A stretch of 64,000 nucleotides of DNA from DASUPK01 sp963695675 (GCA_963695675.1 CAVOGY010000005.1:186001-250000); one strand, 5' to 3'. Positions 1-7,856 are shown, counted from the first letter of the stretch. Made by a program: numbers and translations. Notes: generated from the letters alone by a model not told the origin.

Positions 1-766
1 TGGGTGTGTCGACGACGTCCTTCAGGGTCGGATCGGACGCACCGACGACGACGACCTTGTTCTTGAAGGTCCCCGGCGGGAACTGGCCGTTCACGACACG
101 CGAGAAGGGAACGGCTGGATAGGTGCCCGGGGGACCCGCATAGTCGATCCAGGCGTGGTCGCCCCCCATGTCCGATGTGGTGATGGTCCTGCCTGAGGCG
201 ACCTCGGCGGCGACAAGGGGGAGGGTCTTCATGTTGCCGACGGAGTAGGGAATACGGCGGCGCACGCCGTCGGGGTCCTCGCCGATCTGATCGTTGCCGG
301 CGCGCGCCTGGATCTGGTCGAGGATCTTCCCGCCGCCGAAGACGCCGCTTCGCCCTTGCGGGTCCGGCTGGCTATCGGCGAGGACGACCTTGTCGGGACC
401 GGCTCGCGCGACCGCGTTGATCAGCGCGTTGTCCTCCTTGGGCTTGGTGGGCTGGAGGAACTCGACGTCGTACGCGATCGCCTTGGGGTCCTCCCGGCTG
501 ATCTCATCGATCACGCGCGCGTGAAGCGATCGCGGGAAGGGGAAGCGGACGGGCAGCTCGCGCGAGGTGGTGTCGTCGATCAGGACGAGGACGACGTCGT
601 CGCGCGGGGTCTCGTCGCCGCGGATCGAAAAGCGGGTGTCTACGCTCGAGCGCTCGGTGTCGTGGAAGAGACCGATGGCGTAGAGCAGCAGGGCGATGCC
701 GGCCGAAGCGACCGCGACGGCAATCAGCAGATAGGCGTAGGTGCGGCCCTTAACCGCGGACTTCAA
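1..766 (-). CDS. CHASE2-domain membrane sensor protein (partial, C-terminus beyond the window)
   Basis: About 255 N-terminal residues are visible. A single hydrophobic segment at about residues 10-32 (AYLLIAVAVASAGIALLLYA) is followed by an extracytoplasmic CHASE2 domain: VVLVLIDDTTSRELP near the start, then DPKAIAYDVEFLQP, and later VVVVGASDPTLKD. CHASE2 domains sense unknown ligands and are normally joined to a C-terminal adenylate cyclase, kinase or diguanylate cyclase module, which here lies off the window, so the output is unknown. The start is a TTG at 766 preceded by GGAGAAGG; an in-frame stop upstream rules out a much longer N-terminus. The family call is firm; the effector type cannot be seen. 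Confidence 0.8.
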   Translation of the reverse strand, partial: MKSAVKGRTYAYLLIAVAVASAGIALLLYAIGLFHDTERSSVDTRFSIRGDETPRDDVVLVLIDDTTSRELPVRFPFPRSLHARVIDEISREDPKAIAYDVEFLQPTKPKEDNALINAVARAGPDKVVLADSQPDPQGRSGVFGGGKILDQIQARAGNDQIGEDPDGVRRRIPYSVGNMKTLPLVAAEVASGRTITTSDMGGDHAWIDYAGPPGTYPAVPFSRVVNGQFPPGTFKNKVVVVGASDPTLKDVVDTP

Positions 767-861
767 TTCGTCACCTTCTCCCCGCCCCTCAGAGGGTCGG
801 AAGGGCTACGCGCAATGTACCTCCGAATGCCGACTGGAACTGCGAGATCGGTGTGTGAAAG

Positions 862-935
862 TCGGGGCGCCCGGATTCGAACCGGGGATCTCGGCTCCCA
901 AAAGCCGCGCGATAACCAGGCTTCGCTACGCCCCG
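862..935 (-). tRNA. tRNA-Pro (anticodon read as UGG), anticodon arm one base short
   Basis: A cloverleaf folds on the minus strand: acceptor CGGGGCG (935-929) with CGCCCCG (869-863) and discriminator A862; D-stem GCGA/TCGC with an AGCCTGGTTA loop; T-arm CCCGG-TTCGAAT-CCGGG. C1-G72, A73 and the TTTGGG loop indicate proline, anticodon TGG. With a five-pair anticodon stem CGGCT/AGCCG and a five-base variable loop, only six bases remain in the anticodon loop where seven are expected (normal TTTGGGA). CCA is not encoded, consistent with the CCA-adding enzyme at 47247-48668. The short loop is either a one-base sequence deletion or a degenerate gene. Confidence 0.8.
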
Positions 936-1304
936 ACGGTGGCGAGTCTAGCCACTCATCCCTCATGCAATCGATCCAGCCCTGCAGGCGGGCCCGCAGA
1001 AGGGTGTCGTGCAGCTTGACCGTGAGCACACCGTGTTTGGATCTCCAAGTTCGGTGAGCAAGTTGTCCGCTATTCGACTTCCGGAGAAACTCGATCGATA
1101 GATCCCGAATCTCAAGCTCCTTCGCCCAGTACGCCTGAAGCGTCTTCAGCCGCTGATCGGCGTGGTATTGGATGGAAAAGATCATCCGCTTTGTCGAGAA
1201 CTGCGGATACGTGATGGATCGATTTGAATCGAGCGGATGTGATGGGTGGGGCGCGGAACGTGTCGAATGTGTGCCGTCTCTTGGCTGATTAGGGTTCCGC
1301 GCTC
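936..1304. other. Intergenic stretch without a recognisable gene
   Basis: About 370 bases between the tRNA and the DUF1015 gene. An open frame on the minus strand (start 1185) runs through the tRNA and into the CHASE2 gene start, so it is not convincing as a gene; its first 75 codons match no family I recognise. Base composition appears lower in GC than the neighbours. This would fit old inserted or decayed DNA next to a tRNA gene, but no integrase, attachment repeat or IS end is visible. Confidence 0.4.
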
Positions 1305-2558
1305 GTGGCCCAGGTCAGTCCACTTCAGGCGGTGCACTACGACCTCGGCAAGGTCGCGCTGGCCGAGGTGGTCGCTCCGCCCTATGACGTGATTGACGAC
1401 GCGCAGCGAGCCGAGCTCGCCGCGCGCTCGCCGTACAACGTCGTCGAGCTCGACCTGCCGCAAGACCCGGAGGGCGGTGATCCCTACGAGCACGCGGCCG
1501 AGCTGCTCAAGGAATGGACCGACGAGGGTGTCCTCGCCGGCGATCCCGACCCCACGATGTGGGCGCTCGAGCAGGACTACAGCGCCGCCGACGGTTCTCG
1601 CCTGACCCGCCGCGGCTTCCTTGCCCGCGTCAAGCTGGCACCGTATGGCGAGGGCATCCGCCCGCACGAGCGGACCCAGCCCGGCCCGAAGGAGGATCGG
1701 CTGCGGCTCACCCGCGCCACCCGACACAACCTCTCCCCCATCTTCGCCCTCCATCCCGGCGACGCCTGGCGCCACCTCGAGCCCGCGATCCTCACCGACC
1801 CCTGGGGCGAGGTGACCGACGGCGACGGTACGACCCACCGCACCTGGCGGATCGGCGATCCGGCCATCCACGAAGCGATTGCAATCGAGCTCGCTCGCGC
1901 CGAACTGCTGATCGCCGACGGCCACCACCGCTACGAGACCTCGCTCGCCTACCAGCGGGAGGTTGGGCCGGGCGGTCCCGCCGACTACGTCCTGATGGCG
2001 CTCGTCTCGCTCGAGGATCCCGGCCTCGCCGTCCTCCCCACCCACCGGCTGATCGCCGGCCTCGCTGACGATCCCGCCAAGCAGGAGACGCTCGAAACCG
2101 GCTTGAAGGACCTCTTCCACGTAGACGAGGTCTCGCCCGAGCAGCTCGACCCCTCAGGAACCGAAGGGATCGGCGTCTTCGGCTACATCGACTCGCAGTT
2201 CAAGCGCCCCTTTCGGCTGCGGCTCAGGGAGATCACGCACCTCGAGGAGACGCTGGCGGACCGCTCCGCCGCATACCGGCGGCTGGACGCAGCGATCCTG
2301 GAGGAGCTGGTCCTGAAGGGGATCCTCGGAATGACCACCGAGAACATCGCCGCCAAGCGCGGCATCGGCTACACGCCCAGCATCGACGAGGCCCTGGCGA
2401 AGCTCGACGCCGGCGAATACCAGGCAGCGTTCCTGCTGCGGCCCACCCCCGTCGAGCAGGTCCGCGAGGTCGCCGCTGCGGGCGAGACGATGCCCCCCAA
2501 GTCGACCTACTTCTTCCCGAAGCTGCTCACCGGGATCGTCTTCAACCCGCTCGCTTAG
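1305..2558 (+). CDS. DUF1015 family protein
   Basis: A 417-residue protein of the DUF1015 family. The conserved N-terminus (VVAPPYDVI at about residues 21-29, then SPYNVVELDLP) and the central IADGHHRYETSL motif (about 204-215) are present, and length matches the family. The family is widespread but has no agreed biochemical role; it is distantly related to ParB/SerK-like nucleotide-using enzymes, and the HHRYE motif is the likely active-site segment. The start is GTG at 1305. The next gene begins about 20 bases downstream, so it probably heads a short operon with the cobalamin adenosyltransferase and OsmC genes. Function is unknown; family assignment is firm. Confidence 0.85.
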   Translation: MAQVSPLQAVHYDLGKVALAEVVAPPYDVIDDAQRAELAARSPYNVVELDLPQDPEGGDPYEHAAELLKEWTDEGVLAGDPDPTMWALEQDYSAADGSRLTRRGFLARVKLAPYGEGIRPHERTQPGPKEDRLRLTRATRHNLSPIFALHPGDAWRHLEPAILTDPWGEVTDGDGTTHRTWRIGDPAIHEAIAIELARAELLIADGHHRYETSLAYQREVGPGGPADYVLMALVSLEDPGLAVLPTHRLIAGLADDPAKQETLETGLKDLFHVDEVSPEQLDPSGTEGIGVFGYIDSQFKRPFRLRLREITHLEETLADRSAAYRRLDAAILEELVLKGILGMTTENIAAKRGIGYTPSIDEALAKLDAGEYQAAFLLRPTPVEQVREVAAAGETMPPKSTYFFPKLLTGIVFNPLA

Positions 2559-2580
2559 CGCCCGGTTGGGCGGGCCGGGT

Positions 2581-3162
2581 ATGGTCGCCTCCGTGGTCAA
2601 GATCTACACGCGCAAGGGTGATGACGGCACGACCTCGCTCTGGTACGGCGGCCGGGTGGCAAAAACCGACGCCCGGACCGAGGCCTACGGGTCGATCGAC
2701 GAAGCGAACTCCGCGCTCGGCCTCGCCCGATCCCTCTGCAAGAAGGACGGTCGGGGCGACCTGCACGCCACCATCCTCTCCCTCCAGCACGACCTCTTCG
2801 TCGCCGGTGCCGAGCTCGCGACCTCGCCGGAGGCCGCGGACCGCCTCGAAGACGGCGTCAGCCGGATCACCGACGGGATGGTCGAGGCGCTCGAGGCCGA
2901 CATCGACCGCTACATGAACGAGGTCGACCTCCCCCCCCAGTTCGTAATCCCCGGCGGCACCGAGCTCTCTGCGGCACTGGATCTTGCCCGCTCGACAATC
3001 CGCCGGGCCGAACGGCGGGTGGTCGAGCTCCGCGACTCGGACGGCCTGGCCTCCGACACCGTACTGCGGTACCTGAACCGGGCATCCGACCTCGTCTTCG
3101 CGCTCGCGCGCTTCGCCGACGAGCCTAACCCCCAGATGTTCGAGGGCAGGAGCGGGACCTGA
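2581..3162 (+). CDS. Cob(I)yrinic acid a,c-diamide adenosyltransferase, PduO type
   Basis: ATP:cob(I)alamin adenosyltransferase that transfers the adenosyl group of ATP to reduced corrinoid, giving adenosylcobalamin. Diagnostic family motifs are present: KIYTRKGDDGTTSLWYGGR at the N-terminus (ATP-binding loop), EAYGSIDEANSALGLAR, and the C-terminal RRAERRVVEL helix with the usual conserved arginines, then YLNRASDLVFALAR. Length of about 190 residues is normal. The chosen start is ATG 2581; GTG 2593 and TTG 2566 are in-frame alternatives. The stop overlaps the ATG of the OsmC gene by one base (TGATG), suggesting translational coupling. Other cobalamin genes are not in the window. Confidence 0.92.
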   Translation: MVASVVKIYTRKGDDGTTSLWYGGRVAKTDARTEAYGSIDEANSALGLARSLCKKDGRGDLHATILSLQHDLFVAGAELATSPEAADRLEDGVSRITDGMVEALEADIDRYMNEVDLPPQFVIPGGTELSAALDLARSTIRRAERRVVELRDSDGLASDTVLRYLNRASDLVFALARFADEPNPQMFEGRSGT

Positions 3163-3572
3163 TGCGGAGTGCCGTCGCCCGCCGGCGCAAGGGCTACGAG
3201 CACGAGGTCGAGATCCGCGAGCACCGCCTGATCGTCGACGAGCCAGAGGACAAGGGCGGCACCGATCAGGGCCCGGCGCCGGCCGAGCTGCTCGCTGCCT
3301 CGCTGGCCAGCTGCACCGCAATCACGATGGAGATGTACGCCGCGCGCAAGGAGTGGGGACTCGGCACGGTCGAGGTCGCGGTCGACTTCACTGAAGCAAC
3401 GACCGACGACCCCGCCACCTTCGATGTTCGGATCACCCTCGGAGCCGACCTGAGCGAGGAGAATCGCGACCGGCTGCTGATCATCGCCGGCAAATGCCCG
3501 GTGCACAGGGCCCTGAAGGACCAGAACGTCGTGATCCACGACTCGCTGGAGTTCATCGAGGCCGAGGACTGA
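3162..3572 (+). CDS. OsmC family peroxiredoxin-like protein
   Basis: A 136-residue OsmC/Ohr-fold protein. The two redox cysteines of the family are visible: C51 in LAASLASCTAITMEMYA and C112 in IAGKCPVHRAL. OsmC proteins are cytoplasmic thiol-dependent peroxidases that reduce organic hydroperoxides; this one resembles the YhfA-like branch, for which the physiological substrate is unsettled. It overlaps the preceding adenosyltransferase gene by one base and is followed three bases later by the SDR gene, so these genes are probably co-transcribed. No regulator is adjacent. Confidence 0.88.
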   Translation: MRSAVARRRKGYEHEVEIREHRLIVDEPEDKGGTDQGPAPAELLAASLASCTAITMEMYAARKEWGLGTVEVAVDFTEATTDDPATFDVRITLGADLSEENRDRLLIIAGKCPVHRALKDQNVVIHDSLEFIEAED

Positions 3573-3575
3573 CGC

Positions 3576-4388
3576 GTGGACCTTGGCATCAGCGGTCGCG
3601 CCTGCGTGGTGACCGGCGCCAGCCGCGGAATCGGCCTCGCCACAGCGCGCATGCTCTCCGCGGAGGGAGCGGACGTGCTTCTGGTGGCTCGCGGCGAGGA
3701 GCAGCTCATCGAGGCGGCGGACGAGTGCGCAGCGGCGGGCGAGACCGGGGGCGGCCGCGCCGAATCGCTGGTCGCCGACGTGGCCGATCCCGAGGCGACG
3801 GATCGGATCGTGCGCGAGGCGAACGGCCGGCTCGGCCAGATCGACGTGCTCGTCAACAATGCCGGCAGCGCGAGGTGGCGAGACCTCGATGAGGTGCCGG
3901 ACGAGGACTGGTATGCGGCCTGGGAGTTGAACGTGATGGCCCCGCTGCGGCTGATGCGAGCGGCGGCGCCGGGCATGCGCGAGCGCGGCTGGGGCAGGAT
4001 CGTCAACGTCTCGAGCAGCGCGGGCAAGCGCCCGTCGGCATCGATGCCGGAGTACTCAGTGGCGAAGGCCGCCGAGCTCTCGCTCTCGCGGCTCTTCGCC
4101 GACCGCTACGCGCCGCATGGCGTGCTGATAAACGCGATCTGCCCGGGCCCGGTCAAGTCAGAGCTGTGGATGGACGAGGGCGGACTGCTCGACCAGTCGA
4201 AAGAGAAGGGCGGCCACTCGAGCCGCGAGGAAGCCCTCGACGTGGCCGGATCGAAGCGACCGATCGGCCGACTGGCCGAGCCCGAGGAGATCGCGGGGGC
4301 GATCGTCTTACTCTGCTCGGAGCACGCCTCGTACACCTCCGGTGCGGCCTGGAGCGTCGATGGCGGAACGGTCCAGGTCATCATCTGA
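3576..4388 (+). CDS. SDR family oxidoreductase (FabG-like)
   Basis: A 270-residue classical short-chain dehydrogenase/reductase. The cofactor loop TGASRGIG (13-20), NNAG (94-97), catalytic Ser near 147 and the Y160-x3-K164 pair (EYSVAK) are all present, and the C-terminus GAAWSVDGG is typical of FabG-like 3-oxoacyl or alcohol dehydrogenases. The substrate cannot be deduced. The start is GTG 3576, three bases after the OsmC stop. The 3' end overlaps the Nudix gene by 29 bases in another frame. Confidence 0.9.
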   Translation: MDLGISGRACVVTGASRGIGLATARMLSAEGADVLLVARGEEQLIEAADECAAAGETGGGRAESLVADVADPEATDRIVREANGRLGQIDVLVNNAGSARWRDLDEVPDEDWYAAWELNVMAPLRLMRAAAPGMRERGWGRIVNVSSSAGKRPSASMPEYSVAKAAELSLSRLFADRYAPHGVLINAICPGPVKSELWMDEGGLLDQSKEKGGHSSREEALDVAGSKRPIGRLAEPEEIAGAIVLLCSEHASYTSGAAWSVDGGTVQVII

Positions 4389-4938
4389 TCTGCGGTCGCT
4401 GCTGCTGGACCCGGCCAACGCCGCGGAGCTCGAGGCCCACGGTCGTACCGAGGCTGCCGTGCTGGTGCCCATGCACGGCTGGCCCGACAACCCGGGCCTG
4501 GTCTTAACCGAGCGCCGCTCCGACCTGAAGCGCCACGCAGGGGAGATCTCCTTCCCCGGCGGCAGGCGGGATGAGGGCGAGCAGTTGATCGAGACCGCAC
4601 TGCGGGAGGCCGAGGAGGAGATCGGCCTGTCGCCGGACAACGTTGAGGTCGCGGGCGCGCTGCCCCCGATCGGGACCTTCGTCACCAATTACAAGGTTCA
4701 CCCCTTCGTCGGGCTGATCGAGCAGGGCATGCGCTTCGAGCCGAATCCGGCCGAGGTCGAGAGCGTCCTGGTGGCCTCGCTGGACGACCTCGCCGCCGGC
4801 TACGAGAAACGGCGGCTGGTGCGGCGCGGCGTCCCCATCAAGACCGACACCTATGTGGTGGCGGACAAGCTGATTTGGGGTGCAACTGCCCGCATTCTGG
4901 CCATGCTCTTCGAGCGCCTCGACCCGGCGGGGCGATGA
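4360..4938 (+). CDS. Nudix hydrolase, CoA diphosphatase-like
   Basis: A complete Nudix box (GRRDEGEQLIETAL followed by REAEEEIGL) fits G-x5-E-x7-REUxEExGU. The upstream LTERRSDLKRHAGEISFPGG matches the UPF0035 signature that marks coenzyme A diphosphatases (NudL/PCD1 type), which cleave CoA to 3',5'-ADP and phosphopantetheine. The chosen start ATG 4360 lies inside the end of the SDR gene; GTG 4342 is an alternative. The 29-base overlap suggests co-translation with the SDR gene. CoA as substrate is inferred from the signature, not proven. Confidence 0.88.
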   Translation: MAERSRSSSDLRSLLLDPANAAELEAHGRTEAAVLVPMHGWPDNPGLVLTERRSDLKRHAGEISFPGGRRDEGEQLIETALREAEEEIGLSPDNVEVAGALPPIGTFVTNYKVHPFVGLIEQGMRFEPNPAEVESVLVASLDDLAAGYEKRRLVRRGVPIKTDTYVVADKLIWGATARILAMLFERLDPAGR

Positions 4939-4968
4939 GTTTCCGGACCATGCCCCGTCTATAGAGAC

Positions 4969-5607
4969 ATGAGCAAGGTGAGAGTTCACATCTCGGTTTC
5001 GCTGGACGGCTACGTCGCCGGTCCGAACCAGAGCGAGGAGAACCCGCTCGGCGAGGGGGGCGAACAACTCCACGAGTGGATATTCGACCTGAAGGCGTGG
5101 CGCGAACCCCACGGCAAGGAGGGAGGCGAGGACAACGCCAGCAATCAGATAGTCGAGGAGGCGAATGCCAACGTCGGCGCCGAGATCATGGGGCGCGGCA
5201 AGTTCGGCCCTCCGGACGGCGGGCCCTGGGGGGACGATCCATGGCCCGGTTGGTGGGGAGGGGACCCCCCTTTTCACAAGCCGGTCTTCGTCCTCACCCA
5301 CCACGAGCGCGAGCCGCTGACGCTCTCCGATACCACCTTCACCTTCGTCACCGACGGAATCGAGTCAGCTCTTGCCCAGGCGAGGGAGGCCGCCGGCGAC
5401 AAGGATGTCTTCCTCGGCGGCGGCGCTGACTCAATCAACGAGTACCTGGCGGCTGGACTGGTCGATGAGATCGAGCTGCACGTCGTCCCAATCCTGCTCG
5501 GCGACGGAGAGCGGCTCTTCGACGGAGTCGGCGACCTGAAACTTGAACAGCTCCGCGCGGTCGAGGCTCCCGGGGTGGCGCACCTCAAGTACCGCGTCGT
5601 GAAGTGA
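4969..5607 (+). CDS. Dihydrofolate reductase family protein (RibD C-terminal-like)
   Basis: A 212-residue NADPH-binding protein of the DHFR/RibD C-terminal superfamily: the N-terminal VRVHISVSLDGYVAGP strand-loop, the GRGKFGPP segment, and KDVFLGGGADSINEYLAAGLVDEIELHVVPILLGDGERLF, which carries the nucleotide-binding glycines and the conserved ILLGDG. Members of this YyaP/YwjB-like group are usually annotated as putative reductases; a true folate role is doubtful. It is followed by a strong hairpin shared with the convergent rhodanese gene. Confidence 0.88.
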   Translation: MSKVRVHISVSLDGYVAGPNQSEENPLGEGGEQLHEWIFDLKAWREPHGKEGGEDNASNQIVEEANANVGAEIMGRGKFGPPDGGPWGDDPWPGWWGGDPPFHKPVFVLTHHEREPLTLSDTTFTFVTDGIESALAQAREAAGDKDVFLGGGADSINEYLAAGLVDEIELHVVPILLGDGERLFDGVGDLKLEQLRAVEAPGVAHLKYRVVK

Positions 5608-5609
5608 GT

Positions 5610-5645
5610 GAGGCGGCCGGCCGATCGACGTCTGCCGGCCGCCTC
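5610..5645. terminator. Hairpin terminator between convergent genes
   Basis: A perfect 12-bp inverted repeat, GAGGCGGCCGGC (5610-5621) and GCCGGCCGCCTC (5634-5645), separated by 12 bases, lies between the stops of the DHFR-like gene and the rhodanese gene. There is no clear T-tract, so it may act as a GC-rich bidirectional terminator or as a transcript-end stabiliser. Confidence 0.6.
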
Positions 5646-5656
5646 TCACTAGTCAG

Positions 5657-6502
5657 CTATACGTCCTTCTCGATCGGGACGTCGACCAGGTTCCCCCACT
5701 CGGTCCACGAGCCGTCGTAGTTCTTCACGTTGCCCTCGCCCAGCAGCTCGTGGAGAACGAACCAGGTGTGCGCCGAGCGCTCCCCGATCCGGCAGTAGGC
5801 GATGATCGGGTTGCCGTTCTCGATCACACCCTTGCCCTGGTAGAGCTCGCGGAGCTCATCGGCGGACTTGAACGTGCCGTCTTCCTGAACGGCCTGGGCC
5901 CAGGGAACCGAAGCGGCGCCCGGGATGTGCCCGGCGCGCTGCGCGCCCTCCTGCTCGTAGCCGGCCATCGCGATCAACTCGCCCGAGTACTCCTGCGGGC
6001 TGCGGACATCGACGAGCTTCGTGTCGGCGTCGAGCGCCGCCAGCACCTCGTCGCGCATGGCCCGGATCGAGTCGTCTCCGGCCTTGGCCTCGAAGGTGGC
6101 TTGGGGGTATGACGGCACGTCGGTGCTGGTCGGCTTGTCCTCAGCGATCCACTTCTCGCGGGGGCCGTTGATCAGCTTGACCTTGTCGTGCCCGTAGTAG
6201 CGGAAGTACCAGTACGTGTAGGCGGCGAACCAGTTGTTGCGGTCCCCGTAGAGGAGGATCGTGTGGTCGTTCGAGATTCCGCGGCTCCCCATCAGCTTTG
6301 CGAACTCTTCGGGGCCGAGGAAATCCCGCTTCACCTGGTCCTGAAGATCCTTCTTCCAGTCGAAGCCGATCGCACCGGGGATGTGCGCCTCGGCATAGAG
6401 GGCGGGGTTCTCATCCACCTCGACGATCCTGATGTCGTCGTCCTCGAGGTGGTCGGCGACCCAGTCGGTCTCGACCAGTACGTCGTTTGCATAATCGGCC
6501 AT
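5657..6502 (-). CDS. Sulfurtransferase (tandem rhodanese, thiosulfate/3-mercaptopyruvate type)
   Basis: A 281-residue tandem rhodanese. The N-terminal domain (about 1-125, with HIPGAIGFDW) lacks a catalytic cysteine at its loop (GDRNNWFA), as usual. The C-terminal domain (about 150-281) carries RAGHIPGAASVPW and the active-site loop CRIGERS with Cys237. The loop sequence resembles thiosulfate sulfurtransferases more than mercaptopyruvate enzymes (CGSGVT). It transfers sulfane sulfur to thiophilic acceptors in the cytoplasm. A long inverted repeat sits about 34 bases upstream of the ATG and may be an operator. Convergent with the DHFR-like gene. Confidence 0.93.
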   Translation of the reverse strand: MADYANDVLVETDWVADHLEDDDIRIVEVDENPALYAEAHIPGAIGFDWKKDLQDQVKRDFLGPEEFAKLMGSRGISNDHTILLYGDRNNWFAAYTYWYFRYYGHDKVKLINGPREKWIAEDKPTSTDVPSYPQATFEAKAGDDSIRAMRDEVLAALDADTKLVDVRSPQEYSGELIAMAGYEQEGAQRAGHIPGAASVPWAQAVQEDGTFKSADELRELYQGKGVIENGNPIIAYCRIGERSAHTWFVLHELLGEGNVKNYDGSWTEWGNLVDVPIEKDV

Positions 6503-6535
6503 CGCTCGCCTCTCTCTCTATCTCTAAGCCATGAG

Positions 6536-6574
6536 ATTGGATAACTCTGTAATCCTGATCAGACTTTATCCAAT
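6536..6574. promoter_or_regulatory. Long inverted repeat (candidate operator) upstream of the sulfurtransferase
   Basis: ATTGGATAA (6536-6544) and its exact reverse complement TTATCCAAT (6566-6574) flank a centre that also contains TCTG/CAGA arms and an 8-bp CTGATCAG palindrome. The 39-bp dyad is AT-rich in a GC-rich surrounding and lies between the divergent sulfurtransferase and the gene at 6651. A dimeric repressor or an Rrf2-type sulfur/redox regulator would fit, but the regulator is not encoded nearby and its identity is unknown. Confidence 0.6.
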
Positions 6575-6650
6575 TGCGACCCGCAAGCCGGGAATTCGGC
6601 CCTGACGAGGTGGCGCGGCCCCGGGAGACCGGCGCTATGGTTGCCGCGGG

Positions 6651-7382
6651 ATGGCGAAGTGGAGGAAATCCGGGGGTCGATCGAAAGTCGACCCGGCCGA
6701 GCAAGTGAGGGAGACCTGGGGGCTCGGGGCCGTGCCCGAAGCGACGGCAAATTCGCCCAGATCGCAGAAATCCGGGAGTCGATCCCCTTCATCCGGCTCG
6801 CGGACCTCGAAGTCCAAGAGCTCCAAGGCGACTGCCTCGGGGAGCTCGAAGTCCAAGAGCTCCAAGGCGACTGCCTCGCGGAGCTCGAAGTCCAAGAGCT
6901 CCAAAGCGACTGCCTCGCGGAGCTCCGAGTCCGAGACGACCAGAGGCACCGCTCCGAGCGCGGCGGACATCGACAAGCTCGAGAGGTTCGAGCCCTCCGA
7001 GGAGGCGAAGCGCAGGGAGCCCTCCAACGTCGACGCGATGGGCCAGGACAAGCGCCGGCAGGTGGTCGGCCACACCTACGGGCCCTCGAAGCGCAGGCAG
7101 TTCATGTTCTTCGTGGCCGTCGCGGCTGTGCTGGTCGTCATCGTGGGCGGCTGGCTGACGCTGGTCGCACTCTTCGACAAGCCGCCGACCCACTTCTCCG
7201 ACCGCGCCCCCTGGTCGAAGAAACCGACCAACCCGGCCCTGGCCGCGGAACAGAACGCAAGGCCGGTTTCGCCGGCGAGCCCCTGCGGTGAGCCCGGTAA
7301 CGAGTACCCGGTGCCCCCCGAGAGCCCCTGCGCCCCGCCCTCGAAGGCCAACGGGTTCCAGGGCAATTCAGCCGGTCAGTAA
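6651..7382 (+). CDS. Hypothetical single-span membrane protein with Ser/Lys-rich repeats
   Basis: A 243-residue protein of no family I recognise. The N-terminal cytoplasmic part contains three 13-residue repeats of the form SKSKSSKATASxS (about residues 53-91), basic and disordered. A region of about 55 residues with charged segments follows, then one transmembrane helix (MFFVAVAAVLVVIVGGWLTL, about 151-170), and a Pro/Cys-containing outer tail with CGEPGNEYPVPPESPC, whose two cysteines may form a disulfide. The end overlaps the convergent Rossmann-protein gene by 15 bases. It may be an envelope or nucleoid-associated anchor protein; this is only suggested by the basic repeats. Confidence 0.7.
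   Translation: MAKWRKSGGRSKVDPAEQVRETWGLGAVPEATANSPRSQKSGSRSPSSGSRTSKSKSSKATASGSSKSKSSKATASRSSKSKSSKATASRSSESETTRGTAPSAADIDKLERFEPSEEAKRREPSNVDAMGQDKRRQVVGHTYGPSKRRQFMFFVAVAAVLVVIVGGWLTLVALFDKPPTHFSDRAPWSKKPTNPALAAEQNARPVSPASPCGEPGNEYPVPPESPCAPPSKANGFQGNSAGQ
6806..6922 (+). repeat. Three tandem 39-bp repeats inside the coding region
   Basis: Copies at 6806-6844, 6845-6883 and 6884-6922, each beginning CTCGAAGTCCAAGAGCTCCA and differing at only a few positions. Each unit encodes 13 residues. The near identity indicates recent expansion and a locus likely to vary in copy number between strains. Confidence 0.95.
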
Positions 7383-7856
7383 ACCTGTCACCGCGGCGGC
7401 GGTGTGCTCGGGCCACCCCGGCTCCTGCCGACCATGGGTGAGCACCGCAACCGGGATGTGCCATTCCTGCCCCGCCCGCTGGACGATCCGCGCACCCTCG
7501 GCCAGCGTCTCTCGGGGGACCGACCCGGCCGCCTCGTAGGCAAAGCCGCGGACCGGGCTGTCGACCAACTTCTCCAGCAGACGCTCGAGCCGCGGGCCGT
7601 GAATGGTCGAGACCTTCTCGGAATCGCCGGTTGCGGAGCCGACCAGCCAGACGACGGCCGCCACGTCGCCGCACAGGTCGAGCACAGTTCCCGGCCGCTC
7701 GGGATCCGCCGGGGCTGACTCGAAGCCCGCTGCGCCGATTGCCTCCAACCCGTCCGCCCGGCGGCTTGTCCCCCGTACTTGCCACCCCGATCTGGCGAGC
7801 TCAGCCGCGAGCTCGCGGCCACGGCACCCGCAGCCGACGATCAGCGCCCGAGCCAA
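7368..7856 (-). CDS. NAD(P)-binding Rossmann-fold protein
   Basis: A 162-residue protein with an N-terminal dinucleotide-binding motif (ALIVGCGCRGRELAAELA, GxGxxG-like with Cys) followed by GWQVRGTSRR, a typical beta2 arginine suggesting NADP(H). The centre (VAAVVWLVGSATGD) and FAYEAAGSVP resemble atypical SDR/YeeZ-like epimerase homologues, but the protein is about half the usual length and lacks the YxxxK pair, so catalysis is uncertain. The start is a TTG at 7856, directly after the stop of the upstream small membrane gene, so the two are co-transcribed. Confidence 0.75.
   Translation of the reverse strand: MARALIVGCGCRGRELAAELARSGWQVRGTSRRADGLEAIGAAGFESAPADPERPGTVLDLCGDVAAVVWLVGSATGDSEKVSTIHGPRLERLLEKLVDSPVRGFAYEAAGSVPRETLAEGARIVQRAGQEWHIPVAVLTHGRQEPGWPEHTAAAVTGLLTG

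Noticed and set aside
862..935. Frameshift-suppressor tRNA with an enlarged anticodon loop
   Set aside because: Counting bases with a five-pair stem and normal variable loop gives a loop that is shorter, not longer; an eight-base loop would need only a four-pair stem and an abnormal variable loop.
763..1185. 140-residue open frame on the minus strand across the tRNA
   Set aside because: It runs through the tRNA-Pro gene and into the CHASE2 start, matches no family, and its C-terminal part is simply translated tRNA.
936..1304. Integrated element at the tRNA-Pro gene
   Set aside because: No integrase, no duplicated tRNA 3' end and no IS terminal repeats were found; only a composition impression supports it.
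6806..6922. CRISPR-like array
   Set aside because: The repeats are contiguous 39-bp units without spacers, in frame within a coding region, and no cas genes are present.
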